Of a stretch of DNA of 64,000 nucleotides, positions 42,834 to 51,851 are shown one piece after another. The notes beneath the pieces are model-generated. The model was not told where the DNA came from and searched no databases. It was given only the letters and a program-made list of their open reading frames with translations. The position numbers and the translations under genes were made by a program. The number at the start of each line of letters is the position of its first letter. The stretch's first letter is position 1. This DNA comes from Aeoliella mucimassa (lineage in GTDB: Bacteria; Planctomycetota; Planctomycetia; Pirellulales; Lacipirellulaceae): the NCBI RefSeq assembly GCF_007748035.1, contig NZ_CP036278.1, forward strand, positions 6,324,001-6,388,000, in the 5' to 3' direction.

Positions 42834-44246
42834 TTACGCCTCGGGGCGGGTCATGCTGTCGTAGTTCATTAGTTCTTCCAAGCGAGCCGGCGGCATCAAT
42901 TCCAATTCGCCAACCAGTTGCTTGATGGTCTTGTTCTCTTTGTGAGCCTGCTTCGCCAGCGCGGCACACTTTTCGTAGCCAACTTCGGGAGCCAGCGCGG
43001 TGATCGTCATCAGCGAGCTGTCCAGCAACTCGGCACAACGCTCTTCGTTCACTTCCAAGCCCTTCAGCAGCTTGTCGACGAACACGTTGGCCACGTTGGC
43101 CATGAGCGAAACCGATTCGAGGAACGCTTCGATCATCACTGGCATCGCGACATTCAGTTCGAAGATCGATCCGACACCGCCCAGGGCCGAGGCCATCACG
43201 GTGCCATCGTTGCCGATCACCCGGCAAGCGACCTGCATCATGCTCTCGCAAATCACCGGATTCACCTTGCCTGGCATGATGGACGAGCCGGGCTGAATGG
43301 CGGGCAGGTTGAGTTCGCCGATGCCGCAACGAGGGCCGCTACCAAGGTGGCGAATGTCGTTGGCGATCTTGGTCATCGACACGGCAATCGTCTTCAGTTC
43401 GCCGTGAGCTTCCACGAACGAGTCTTTGGCCGCCTGGGCTTCGCAGTGGTTTTCGGCCTCGGTGAACAGCACGCCGAGCTTGGTGGTAAGCGACTTGCAG
43501 ACCCGGCCCGAGAAGTCGGGGTGGGTGTTGATGCCGGTACCGACGGCGGTGCCGCCGATCGGCATGTTCTCGAGAATCCGCTCTTTCGCCCGGTCGGCAC
43601 GCACGGCCGCGTTCTTAGCCTGGGCGGCGTAGCCGTGGAACATCTGGCCGACGCGAATCGGCGTGGCGTCCATCAGGTGGGTGCGACCCACTTTGATGAT
43701 CTTGTCCCACTCGTCGCCCCGCTTGGCGAGCTCTTTGGCCAGGTACTCAAGGCCCGGCTGCAGCTGCTGATCGATCTCCACCGCCGCGGCAATGTGCATG
43801 GCCGTGGGGAAGGTATCGTTCGAGCTTTGGCCCATGTTCACGTGGTCGTTCGGGTGAACGCCGCCGTCGGCCTTGGTGGTAGCACCGAGACCGAGCTTTT
43901 CGTTCGCCAGCGAGGCAATCACCTCGTTCGCGTTCATGTTGGTGCTGGTACCGCTACCCGTTTGGTAGATATCGACGGGAAAATGCTGGTCGTGCTTTCC
44001 TTCGGCCACTTCCGTGGCCGCGGCGATAATCACGTCGGCCAGCTTAGCGTCGAGCTTGCCGAGATCCTTGTTCGCTTGCGCGCAAGCGGCCTTCAGGTGA
44101 CCAAAGGCGTGGATCACCGCAGCTGGGACAGGACGCTTGGCAATGGGGAAATTTTCGACCGCCCGGCCCGTGCTCGCGCCGTACAGCGCGTCGGCCGGAA
44201 CTTGCATTTCGCCCATTGTGTCACGTTCAATTCGGTTGTCGGTCAT
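42834..44246 (-). CDS. fumC: Class II fumarate hydratase
   Basis: This 470-residue enzyme interconverts fumarate and malate in the TCA cycle. Key motifs are IYQTGSGTSTNMNANEVIAS, HPNDHVNMGQSSNDTFPTAM, KVGRTHLMDATPIRVGQ and the superfamily signature GSSIMPGKVNP at about 318-328, which carries the catalytic Ser. The start MTDNRIERDTMGEMQVPADA at 44246 matches the family; the frame is open further upstream but has no family similarity. Length is normal for homotetrameric class II fumarases (about 460). Confidence 0.96.
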   Translation of the reverse strand: MTDNRIERDTMGEMQVPADALYGASTGRAVENFPIAKRPVPAAVIHAFGHLKAACAQANKDLGKLDAKLADVIIAAATEVAEGKHDQHFPVDIYQTGSGTSTNMNANEVIASLANEKLGLGATTKADGGVHPNDHVNMGQSSNDTFPTAMHIAAAVEIDQQLQPGLEYLAKELAKRGDEWDKIIKVGRTHLMDATPIRVGQMFHGYAAQAKNAAVRADRAKERILENMPIGGTAVGTGINTHPDFSGRVCKSLTTKLGVLFTEAENHCEAQAAKDSFVEAHGELKTIAVSMTKIANDIRHLGSGPRCGIGELNLPAIQPGSSIMPGKVNPVICESMMQVACRVIGNDGTVMASALGGVGSIFELNVAMPVMIEAFLESVSLMANVANVFVDKLLKGLEVNEERCAELLDSSLMTITALAPEVGYEKCAALAKQAHKENKTIKQLVGELELMPPARLEELMNYDSMTRPEA

Positions 44247-44515
44247 GGTTCGAGCTTTCGCTGTTGGGGGTGTATGGGGCAATGGTAGCGATACACATGT
44301 GCTAGCAACCCGCCACATACGCGCGGCGATCATAGGGCCTAACCCGTATCCGCGACAATGGCGATTCCCACACGCAGACGACTAGCACCGGGCTACCACC
44401 TGTTTAGTGTACCGCGACACCGGCGATGCGCCATGAGTCCGGTACCTGGTAACCAGCACCAGGGTCAGGGAGTTTTGCGAGCACTCGCTCCGACGTAGTT
44501 TGTCACACGTGCACC

Positions 44516-44536
44516 CGATCGCGCACCGCGCGATCG
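44516..44536. repeat. Perfect short inverted repeat
   Basis: CGATCGCGC, ACC, GCGCGATCG: nine paired bases on each side of a 3-base loop, in the gap upstream of fumC. No T tract follows on either strand, so it is not an obvious terminator. Confidence 0.5.
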
Positions 44537-44738
44537 ACGTCTGCTAGCAGTCGAGTGGCTTTAATTTTCGCGACCTCGCGTCGATCGATTGTGCCCCCAA
44601 AAGCCGGAAAACGATCGGTGGGGGCAATTCTTACGTCGAACGCAATGGTCGTAAGCTGTTATTGAGTCGTGGTTTGCATGATGAGCGATGCTCCTAAGTC
44701 GATTTGAATGGCCCCCGGGGTGGGGGCTTTATCCTGCC

Positions 44739-44778
44739 GGCCTGCTGACCCCTGCTACTGGCAGGGGCGCAGCAGGCC
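44739..44778. repeat. Long GC-rich two-part hairpin
   Basis: GGCCTGCTG pairs with CAGCAGGCC (outer nine pairs) and CCCCTGC with GCAGGGG (inner seven pairs), separated by 1- and 2-base bulges, around a 5-base loop TACTG. It lies 160 bp past the gamma-glutamylcyclotransferase-like stop (read on the minus strand). There is no T tract. Confidence 0.6.
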
Positions 44779-44938
44779 AGACAACGCGATCACCCGGCGA
44801 GCGAATTCGCACAACGCCCGCCCGCTTAGTGATACGTCTGTACACCTACCCATTAGACCAAACCACGAGCCAAATTCAAGCGAAATTTTTGGCCACTTGG
44901 CCCACCTTGCCTCTCACCGCAGCGGCAGTCGCCGCCTG

Positions 44939-45580
44939 TTATTCGATGCGAATGCTGGCAAACTCGGCAGGCGAGCGGTGCTGCAGCAGCTTGTCGATTT
45001 GGTGGGCTTCGGGCACCTGGCGAAAGGGCGAGCGGGGAAACACCCGGTCGTTCACCCAGTGGTGGCTCCAACTATCGGTCGATGCCAGAAACTCGCTGGC
45101 GAACGCGTCGGCCGTGTCGAGCAGGCGGTCGACCTCCAGACACCCCTGCAGGCAGATGTCGATATACGACTGCACCAGCGGGAACTTCTCGGTCGCTTCG
45201 CGGGGTTCGAGCGTTTGGTAGGTAATCACCTCGGCGGTTGCCAGGTCGATCGCGGTGGTGTCGCCTAGCAGTTCGATCTGCCCCAGTTCCACCGGCACCC
45301 GGCGATACTCCGATTCCCGCTGATCGAGCGCGGGAATCTCCTCCGGCTCGTAGGCCAGCAGCACCCCGTTGGTCGTGGCCGACCGATCGGGCACGATGCC
45401 GAGGTAGGTGCAGGAGAAGCCGATGTCGCGGCCCCGGGTAATCCACCCTCGGCGAAATCCATGCACCCGCACCGGCACGGGAGGCTGCGTGCTCTTCAGG
45501 TTTCTCAAACGCGAGTTCGCCTGAATCAGCGAACCATAGCCAAACACGTACGCGGTGGGAGCTTCCATACAATCACTCAT
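44939..45580 (-). CDS. Gamma-glutamylcyclotransferase-like protein
   Basis: This 213-residue protein opens with YVFGYGSLIQANSRLRN, the YGSL substrate-binding loop of the gamma-glutamylcyclotransferase fold. It has a conserved-looking glutamate region in LLAYEPEEIPALDQRESEYR, where the family catalytic Glu lies. The last third (YIDICLQGCLEVDRLLDTAD) is a helical extension not present in the smallest family members. Enzymes of this fold cleave gamma-glutamyl amino acids or amines to 5-oxoproline; the substrate here is unknown. Start is ATG 45580, with a second in-frame ATG at 45568. It lies 63 bp downstream of the SulP-carbonic anhydrase gene on the same strand. Confidence 0.8.
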   Translation of the reverse strand: MSDCMEAPTAYVFGYGSLIQANSRLRNLKSTQPPVPVRVHGFRRGWITRGRDIGFSCTYLGIVPDRSATTNGVLLAYEPEEIPALDQRESEYRRVPVELGQIELLGDTTAIDLATAEVITYQTLEPREATEKFPLVQSYIDICLQGCLEVDRLLDTADAFASEFLASTDSWSHHWVNDRVFPRSPFRQVPEAHQIDKLLQHRSPAEFASIRIE

Positions 45581-45620
45581 CGTCGCTCAAGTTGCCGAAT
45601 CTATAGCCGTGTTGTCAAAC

Positions 45621-45643
45621 AGAGAGAGAGGGGGGAGAGGGAG
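45621..45643. repeat. Pure purine tract
   Basis: Twenty-three consecutive purines (mainly GA repeats and a six-G run) lie directly beside the stop codon of the SulP-carbonic anhydrase gene. In the message this is a C/U-only tract. It may be a simple-sequence tract without function. Confidence 0.5.
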
Positions 45644-47938
45644 TTACGGATGGTGGGCGATTTTCACCTGGCCTTGCTCGTTGAGCGGGCGGACCTCGCC
45701 GGTGACGATATCGTACAGCAGCCCAACCACCTGCACCCGATCTTCGGCGACCGCTTCGCGAATCACCCGGCTACGGTCGATGATCTCGTGCACGGTACGC
45801 ATCACGTTTCTGGCAGCGATTTCGTCGGCCAGGTAATGGCGGCTCTCGTCGGTCCCTTCGCGATACAGGCCGACTTCGCCTTCGTTCACGCTTTGCTGCA
45901 CCTCGGTCACCACGGCCCCTAGATGCTCGCAGCCGGTTGCCTCGTGGGCGTCGTGATTTTCGACCAACAACTCGAGCGACGACTTCACCGCTCCGCAGCG
46001 AGTGTGCCCAAGCACGACGACCAGCTTCACCTGGGCGACGGCCACGCCGTACTCGATGCTACCGAGGCTCTTCGTGCCGATCACGTTGCCAGCGACACGG
46101 ACACAAAGGATGTCGCCGATGCCGAGGTCGAAGATAATCTCGGCCGGCACTCGCGAGTCGATGCACCCCAGCACCACGGCCAACGGGCTTTGTTCGCGCG
46201 AGGTGCCATCGATCTGCCGCGTGTAGTCGCGCGAGATCTGCTCGCCCCGCAGGAAGCGTCGATTGCCCTCGAGCAATAGGTCGATCGCCTGCTGGGGAGT
46301 AATGCGATCGAGCAAGTCGCGTGTCGAGAAGTCGGCGTACTGAATGTGGTCTTCGAGTTGGTACTTGGTGCGGAAGCCGCGCAGGCTCACTCGCACGTTG
46401 TGCGCTGGGGCGATCTGATCTTTGAACTCGCGGATCAGGCTAAGCACGTCGGGGTCGATGTAGTCGGTTCCGCGGGCGTCGATCAACAAGTCGCTACCAG
46501 GGGCAACTTCCTCGAACAGCTTATTGAGGGCCGCCTTGTTGAGGAAGCTCACCTGGTTGGCAAGTTCGATGTGCAGTACCTCGCCATCGACATGGGTCTC
46601 GACGATCCGCTTGATCGGCCGCCGAACGTTGCTGTTGAGAATAAAGAGCACCGAAATGCCGAGCCCGATGAGAATGCCAATCAGCAGGTCGCTAAACACG
46701 ATGGCGACGAGCGTGACAATGAACGGCACGAACTGGTAGCGGCCTTCGCTCCACATGTCGCCGAACAGCTTGGGACTGGCCAGCTTGATACCTGTGACCA
46801 GCAGGATGGCTGCCAGCGCCGAGAGGGGAATCATATTCAGGTAGGTCGGTAAGAAAGCGACGCAGACCAACAGCAGCAACCCATGAAACAGGGTGGAACG
46901 TTTGGTTTTGCAGCCGTTGTTCGCGTTCACCGAACCACGAACGATGACCGACGTGATGGGGAGCCCGCCGATGAGACCCGAAACGATATTGCCGGCCCCT
47001 TGAGCCCACAGCTCGCGACTCGGCGGGGAGTGCCGCCGGTCGGGGTCGATTTTGTCGACCGCTTCCAAGTTGAGCAACGTTTCGAGCGATGCAACGATGG
47101 CAATGGTCGCCCCGGCGGTGTAGACCGCGGGATCGGCCAGCGCTCCCAGGTCGGGAAGCGTGAGGTAACCAAAGAAGTCGCTGGCCGATTCGGCGACCGG
47201 TATCTTGCTCACCAGATGATCTTTGGAGATCGCCCAGGTATCGCCCAGTCGGGCAAACCAGCGCTGCAGGCCGACGCCGGCCAGCACTACGATGAGTTGT
47301 GGAGGAATGGGCAAACTGCGAATGCCTTTGATTTTTGGCCACGCCACGAGCAATGCGATGGAGGCCAACCCGATCACGGTAGCGCCGAGGTGCAAGTCGC
47401 CTTCGACGATCATCGTGTAGATTTCGCTGAAGGTATTGTGTTCATCCGGCTGCACGTATCCCATATCGCCTTCGGGATCGGAGTCGCGGCCGAGCAAGTG
47501 AGGGATTTGCTTGAGGATCAGAATCACTCCGATCGCGGCCAACAGTCCTTTGATCACGCTGGAGGGAAAGAACGCCGAGAGGGCACCCGCTTTCAGCACC
47601 CCGAGGCCCACTTGCAGCACCCCGGCAATCACCACGGCCATCAAGAACGCCTGGTACGAGCCGAGCGACGCAATGCTAGCGGCGACAATGGTGGTGAGTC
47701 CCGCCGCGGGACCGCTGACACTGGTGTGCGATCCGCTGAGCCCCCCCACGACCAGCCCCCCCAGAGTGCCGGCCAGCAATCCCGCAAACGGCGGCGCATC
47801 GGAAGCTAGCGCAATGCCCAAACAAAGCGGCAACGCGACGAGAAACACGACCAAACCACTCGATAAGTCGGCCGGAAGTGTCTTCGGGTCGGAGATGGAG
47901 TAGAGCGGATGGCTGTAGGTGGTCGCGGTACTGGGCAT
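45644..47938 (-). CDS. SulP transporter fused to beta-carbonic anhydrase
   Basis: This 764-residue protein starts at ATG 47938. Residues 1-430 are a SulP/SLC26 carrier: LPADLSSGLVVFLVALPLCL, GSHTSVSGPAAGLTTIVAAS, GAGNIVSGLIGGLPITSVIV and SVNANNGCKTKRSTLFHGLL. Residues about 440-530 are STAS-like (HIELANQVSFLNKAALNKLF, LIDARGTDYIDPDVLSLIRE). Residues about 555-764 are a beta-carbonic anhydrase with LGCIDSRVPAEIIFDLGIGD (Cys near 592) and VVVLGHTRCGAVKSS (His and Cys near 645 and 648). Such fusions are known and are taken as bicarbonate transporters with linked hydration activity, as in BicA-like proteins. It should couple CO2/bicarbonate interconversion to membrane transport. Confidence 0.94.
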   Translation of the reverse strand: MPSTATTYSHPLYSISDPKTLPADLSSGLVVFLVALPLCLGIALASDAPPFAGLLAGTLGGLVVGGLSGSHTSVSGPAAGLTTIVAASIASLGSYQAFLMAVVIAGVLQVGLGVLKAGALSAFFPSSVIKGLLAAIGVILILKQIPHLLGRDSDPEGDMGYVQPDEHNTFSEIYTMIVEGDLHLGATVIGLASIALLVAWPKIKGIRSLPIPPQLIVVLAGVGLQRWFARLGDTWAISKDHLVSKIPVAESASDFFGYLTLPDLGALADPAVYTAGATIAIVASLETLLNLEAVDKIDPDRRHSPPSRELWAQGAGNIVSGLIGGLPITSVIVRGSVNANNGCKTKRSTLFHGLLLLVCVAFLPTYLNMIPLSALAAILLVTGIKLASPKLFGDMWSEGRYQFVPFIVTLVAIVFSDLLIGILIGLGISVLFILNSNVRRPIKRIVETHVDGEVLHIELANQVSFLNKAALNKLFEEVAPGSDLLIDARGTDYIDPDVLSLIREFKDQIAPAHNVRVSLRGFRTKYQLEDHIQYADFSTRDLLDRITPQQAIDLLLEGNRRFLRGEQISRDYTRQIDGTSREQSPLAVVLGCIDSRVPAEIIFDLGIGDILCVRVAGNVIGTKSLGSIEYGVAVAQVKLVVVLGHTRCGAVKSSLELLVENHDAHEATGCEHLGAVVTEVQQSVNEGEVGLYREGTDESRHYLADEIAARNVMRTVHEIIDRSRVIREAVAEDRVQVVGLLYDIVTGEVRPLNEQGQVKIAHHP

Positions 47939-48145
47939 GGCAACGCAGGGGATAAGGGAGTTCGAGCCCCTCCATCGGCTCACGGGTCAGGATACCGTAT
48001 CGAACCCCACAACAAGAGAGAATCCTCGCAAAAACAGGAAGACGGGTGCGGAGAAACGCGGTTTATGCATAGAATGCGGCATGTCCCCCTGCGACACCAC
48101 GGCGTGTCGACAAGCGAAAGAAGAACGAAGAGAGCAAATCCAGCG

Positions 48146-49540
48146 ATGTCGCGACGCAATCTTGCCTGGCTATTACTATCGGTCGTGTTCTGCCTGCTGT
48201 GTTACTACCGCGGCGATCAAGATCCCTACGCCCGCTACGCGCTGGAGGGATACAAGATGATCGACCGCATGGCGTACGAAGAGGTACCCGACCGCGAGCT
48301 GTTCGAAGGGGCCATGCGGGGCATGGTGGATGTGCTGCATCGCAAGGGGGACGAGCACTCGGCTTTTCTACCAGAACAAAGCGCGAAGCGCATGCAGTCG
48401 CAGATTGCGCAAGAGATCGACGGAGTCGGAGTGATTCTGCACGTCGACGGCGAGCCCCCCATGCTCAAAGTGGCCGGACCACCGCTACCGGGAAAACCAG
48501 CCGACCGTGCGGGCGTGCGCGAGAACGATGCCATCCTGGCGATCGACGGCAAGCTGCTCGGCGAGATGTCGGTCAGAGAACTCCAACTAGCGATCGACAT
48601 GATTCGCGGCCGCGCTGGGGAGTCGCTCGAACTAACCGTGCTGCACGAAGGGGAAAACGAACCCGAGACACTCACGCTGGTTCGCGAGCGGATCGAAATC
48701 GACTCGCTCCGTGGCGATCGCCTGCTGCCCGACTATACCTGGCAATACCTGCTCGACGACGACTCGAGAATCGCCTTGGTGCGGCTCGTGACATTCGGCA
48801 TTAAATCGTCGGGCGAGCTCGAGAAGCTGCTCCCCAAACTCAAAGCTCAAGGCATGCAGGCTATGATCCTCGACCTGCGAACCAACCCAGGCGGCGTGCT
48901 CGGCGGTGCGGTGGAGACCTGCGAGCTGTTCCTGCCGGCCAACGAGTTGGTGGTGGAGACCCGCGACCGACTAGACCGAGTGCGGGCGAGCGACTACACG
49001 AGCGCCGATGGCCCTTACGTCGACTTGCCACTGGTGGTGCTGATCGACCACAACAGCGCGAGCGCCAGCGAGATCGTGGCCGCCTGCCTGCAGGACCATA
49101 AGCAAGCCGTTGTGATCGGCGAGCGAAGCTACGGCAAAGGAACCGTGCAGGAGCTGCATCCCATGCAAGCGGGCCGCAGCACGTTGAAGCTCACCTGCGC
49201 GAGCTTCTGGCGTCCGAGCGGCAAGAACATCCATCGGCTGAACCCCGATCGTCAGGCCGCGCTGGTCGACGACAACTGGGGCGTGTCGCCGAACGAAGGG
49301 TTCACGGTGCCGATGTCGGAAGTGGAATACGAGCGGCTGCTCAAAGCCCGCGCAAAACGCGACGTCACGGTCTATCATCCCGAGACTCCCCCTTCGGACG
49401 ACGAGCTGCTGTTCTACGACCCCGTGGTCGAGACAGCCGTGGCTTACTTCCAGGAACTACTCGACCGCTTGCCGGAAGAATCGCTGGATCCACCCGCTAC
49501 GACGCAGCCCAGCGAGTCGGCCGAACCGCTAGCACCCTAA
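48146..49540 (+). CDS. S41 family carboxy-terminal processing protease
   Basis: This 464-residue protein has an N-terminal membrane anchor (RRNLAWLLLSVVFCLLCYYR). A PDZ domain lies at about 95-185 (GPPLPGKPADRAGVRENDAI, LAIDGKLLGEMSVRELQLAI). The peptidase S41 core follows with LDLRTNPGGVLGGAVETCEL, the Ser region VVLIDHNSASASEIVAACLQ near 303, and the Lys region GERSYGKGTVQELHPMQAGR, giving the Ser-Lys dyad. These Tsp/CtpA-type enzymes trim C-termini of envelope proteins. The first 95 residues include a helical segment typical of the family. It is divergent from the SulP-carbonic anhydrase gene with 207 bp between starts. Confidence 0.92.
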   Translation: MSRRNLAWLLLSVVFCLLCYYRGDQDPYARYALEGYKMIDRMAYEEVPDRELFEGAMRGMVDVLHRKGDEHSAFLPEQSAKRMQSQIAQEIDGVGVILHVDGEPPMLKVAGPPLPGKPADRAGVRENDAILAIDGKLLGEMSVRELQLAIDMIRGRAGESLELTVLHEGENEPETLTLVRERIEIDSLRGDRLLPDYTWQYLLDDDSRIALVRLVTFGIKSSGELEKLLPKLKAQGMQAMILDLRTNPGGVLGGAVETCELFLPANELVVETRDRLDRVRASDYTSADGPYVDLPLVVLIDHNSASASEIVAACLQDHKQAVVIGERSYGKGTVQELHPMQAGRSTLKLTCASFWRPSGKNIHRLNPDRQAALVDDNWGVSPNEGFTVPMSEVEYERLLKARAKRDVTVYHPETPPSDDELLFYDPVVETAVAYFQELLDRLPEESLDPPATTQPSESAEPLAP

Positions 49541-50034
49541 CCAAGTCATTGGGGTGAGCGTGCTAGCGAGTGGGTGATCGGTCGCCCACCACTGCGATGT
49601 CTCGCTGCGCATGATAGCTTTGCTAGCTTCTGTAATCGGAAGGTCGTTACGTTCTGTTTTGCAAAGTTTGCAAAGCTGACAACCAACCTGCCTAAACGTC
49701 ATCGAACGAAAAACACCGGCGTTTTCAGGCGTTGGTTTTTTTTCTGGCAAACATCTGCCAATTGGCACGCGGGCTGCAATAAGGTTTCCCCGTCGAAGCA
49801 TCTAACCTTTGGCAACATGGGATGGGTTGATCGGACGCAACGAGGACACGAGTACCCGCCGCGGGTCCACCTCACCGCCCGACTCACTCAACCAGCGAAG
49901 CGGGCTCTTGCCCGGCAAGAGCCACCGACGTGGCGGGTGGAAATCCTGAATCTCCTCCCCCACCATAGCCGCGTATCGGTGTCCCCCCGACTTTTCCAGA
50001 TTTCTTATCCGCTACATTTCGAGGCACCTTTACG
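49541..50034. other. 494-bp gap with a near-perfect hairpin and short direct repeats
   Basis: The gap contains TTTGCAAAG repeated in tandem (49659-49676), a T8 run near 49735, a strong inverted repeat at 49903-49923 and GC-rich GCCACC/GGCGGGTGG sequence just after it. No credible gene. The right part is the likely leader of the 94-residue protein gene at 50035. Confidence 0.5.
49903..49923. repeat. Near-perfect inverted repeat in leader region
   Basis: GGCTCTTGCC and GGCAAGAGCC are exact reverse complements separated by one base. It lies about 110 bp upstream of the start at 50035. It could form a hairpin in the leader RNA or be a dimeric protein site. Confidence 0.55.
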
Positions 50035-50319
50035 ATGAATATTCCACGCCGCATTCGTACCGTTGTTGTTTCTGTTCCCGTCGACAACGATTGGCTGACC
50101 AACAAGTCGGCTAGCCGTTCGCGAGTGAAGCCGAGCGACCTTCTGCCATGGTCGGATCCCACGATCGCCAAGCTGGTTCGCAAGCTGCAACACGAAGTAC
50201 GCACCGAGCAAAGCCGAGTGGTTGCCGAGGCCGAGATGCCTTGGAACGAGCCCTTCGAGTACGAGTTCGACGACCACAACGGGTTCTCGATCGATACCGA
50301 CGCGCTACTCAATCGTTGA
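50035..50319 (+). CDS. Small conserved-looking hypothetical protein
   Basis: This 94-residue protein starts at ATG 50035, with GAGG 11 bases upstream. It is charged and soluble, with SRVKPSDLLPWSDPTIAKLV, a helical middle (RKLQHEVRTEQSRVVAEAEM) and an acidic C-terminus (FEYEFDDHNGFSIDTDALL). No domain is recognised and no membrane segment is present. Its end overlaps the end of folC tail to tail by 15 bp, and it has a long GC-rich structured leader. It is supported as a gene by codon-like composition and the ribosome-site position only. Confidence 0.6.
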   Translation: MNIPRRIRTVVVSVPVDNDWLTNKSASRSRVKPSDLLPWSDPTIAKLVRKLQHEVRTEQSRVVAEAEMPWNEPFEYEFDDHNGFSIDTDALLNR

Positions 50320-51699
50320 TCGCTCACCGGCCAGTAGCTGCTCGCGAACCAACGGTCGCAACTCGGCCGCCAGGAAGAACGAACCAGCGATGGCTACCAA
50401 TCCCTCCGGCGGGGTGACTTCCAGCGCCCGCTGCCAGGCTTGGGTGGGGGTTTCCAACAGCTCCAGTGTGTGCTGCTCGGTTGCCAGCTCGCCGAATACT
50501 TGCCGCAGTTCCTCGTGCGGCACCGTGCGGGGGTTCGATAGGTACTCGGTCACAAGCACCCGCTCGAAAGCGGGCAGCAGCTCACGAGCGATGGCCGCCA
50601 CGTCTTTGTCGCGGCTGCAAGCGACGATCAGCGTGCGAGGTTGCTCGCGACGGTCGAGCAACGTGCCTGCCAGGGCGCGAGCGCTTGCTTCGTTGTGGGC
50701 GGTGTCGATCACCACCAACGGCTTGGCAGCAATCAGCTCGATCCGCCCGGCCAACTGCAGGTTGGCCAGCGCCGCGCGGCGCGGCTGCTCCGGCACGTGC
50801 CAGCCTTGCTTTACCAGTTCGTCGATCGTGGCCAGCGCTACTGCTGCGTTGGCTGTTTGATGCACGCCGGCCAGCGAAAGCTCCACGTCGGTGAGTAGCG
50901 GTGCGCCGTCCACCAGGTAGTCGAAGCACTGCCCGTGGTACTGGTAGTGGAATTGCTCGCCGCACTGAATGAGCCGGCAACCATGCTCGCGGGCGACCTC
51001 GGCAATCACTTCGCGCGGTTCGTCGAGAACGACGCCCGAGACCACCGGCACGCCCGACTTGATGATGCCAGCCTTCTCGCCAGCGATGCTCGCCAGGGTG
51101 TTGCCGAGTTGTCGGGTGTGGTCGAGGCTGATGCTGGTGATCACGCTCACCGCAGGCAAGCAGACATTCGTCGAATCGAGCCGCCCACCGAGTCCGACCT
51201 CGAGCACCATCGCGTCGCACTGTTGCTGCGCAAAGTACACCAGGGCCAAGGCGGTGGTGATGTCGAAGAACGTCAGCCCTTCGTCATCGTCGGTCGATGC
51301 CGCGCGGCGATCGAACTCGTCGACCATCGGCCGCAGTTGATCCACCAGGTCGGCCAACGTTTCGCCGGGAATCGGCACCCCGTTAATCGCAAACCGCTCT
51401 TCCAATCGCTCCAAATGGGGCGAGCTGAACACCCCCACGCGGTATCCGGCCGCCGTCAACATGGCGGCAATCATCGCAGCGGTCGAGCCTTTGCCCTTGG
51501 TGCCTGCGATGTGCACGATCGGGGCCGCCGTGTCGGGGCTACCCAGCGCGGTGACGAACTGCCGCATGCGGTCGAGCTTCAGTTGCCGCTCGCCGTACGG
51601 TACGTGCCGCACCCGCTCATAATTGATACGACCCAACAACCACTCCACCGCCAAGTCGCGGCGCGTCGTCGGTTCAGGCGTAGAGGCGGGCTCGTTCAT
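50305..51699 (-). CDS. folC: Folylpolyglutamate synthase / dihydrofolate synthase
   Basis: This 464-residue Mur-ligase-family enzyme adds glutamate to folates. The P-loop HIAGTKGKGSTAAMIAAMLT (GTKGKGST at 66-73) is exact. It is followed by VGVFSSPHLERLEERFAING, EVGLGGRLDSTNVCLPAVSV with ITSISLDHTRQLGNTLASIA, and GEKAGIIKSGVPVV. The C-terminal domain has VVIDTAHNEASARALAGTLL. It has a somewhat long loop around residues 125-140 (RRAASTDDDEGLTFFDITTA). Whether it also makes dihydrofolate cannot be settled by sequence alone. Confidence 0.95.
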   Translation of the reverse strand: MNEPASTPEPTTRRDLAVEWLLGRINYERVRHVPYGERQLKLDRMRQFVTALGSPDTAAPIVHIAGTKGKGSTAAMIAAMLTAAGYRVGVFSSPHLERLEERFAINGVPIPGETLADLVDQLRPMVDEFDRRAASTDDDEGLTFFDITTALALVYFAQQQCDAMVLEVGLGGRLDSTNVCLPAVSVITSISLDHTRQLGNTLASIAGEKAGIIKSGVPVVSGVVLDEPREVIAEVAREHGCRLIQCGEQFHYQYHGQCFDYLVDGAPLLTDVELSLAGVHQTANAAVALATIDELVKQGWHVPEQPRRAALANLQLAGRIELIAAKPLVVIDTAHNEASARALAGTLLDRREQPRTLIVACSRDKDVAAIARELLPAFERVLVTEYLSNPRTVPHEELRQVFGELATEQHTLELLETPTQAWQRALEVTPPEGLVAIAGSFFLAAELRPLVREQLLAGERSTIE

Positions 51700-51851
51700 A
51701 GCTGTTTAGCATCGCAGTTTCAGCTTTTTGTCGCTAGCCGGCCTCCCCCCGCTTACGGGGCCAACCAACAGGTAGTTGGTGGCCACTAGTCCGACCAGAA
51801 GATAGAATAGAGCAGTAAGTTTCCCACCCTGGTTTTAGGAGCCCCCTCATC

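Larger units (their letters stand above)
44247..44938. other. 692-bp gap with two strong inverted repeats
   Basis: No credible gene. A perfect 9-bp inverted repeat with a 3-base loop lies at 44516-44536 and a long two-part hairpin at 44739-44778. Frames on the + strand that continue into the neighbouring gene are antisense shadows. The left part presumably holds the fumC promoter. Confidence 0.6.

Noticed and set aside
49700-49745. Terminator at the T8 run near 49735
   Set aside because: The preceding bases contain two GGCG pieces but no matching CGCC, so no convincing stem forms on the + strand.
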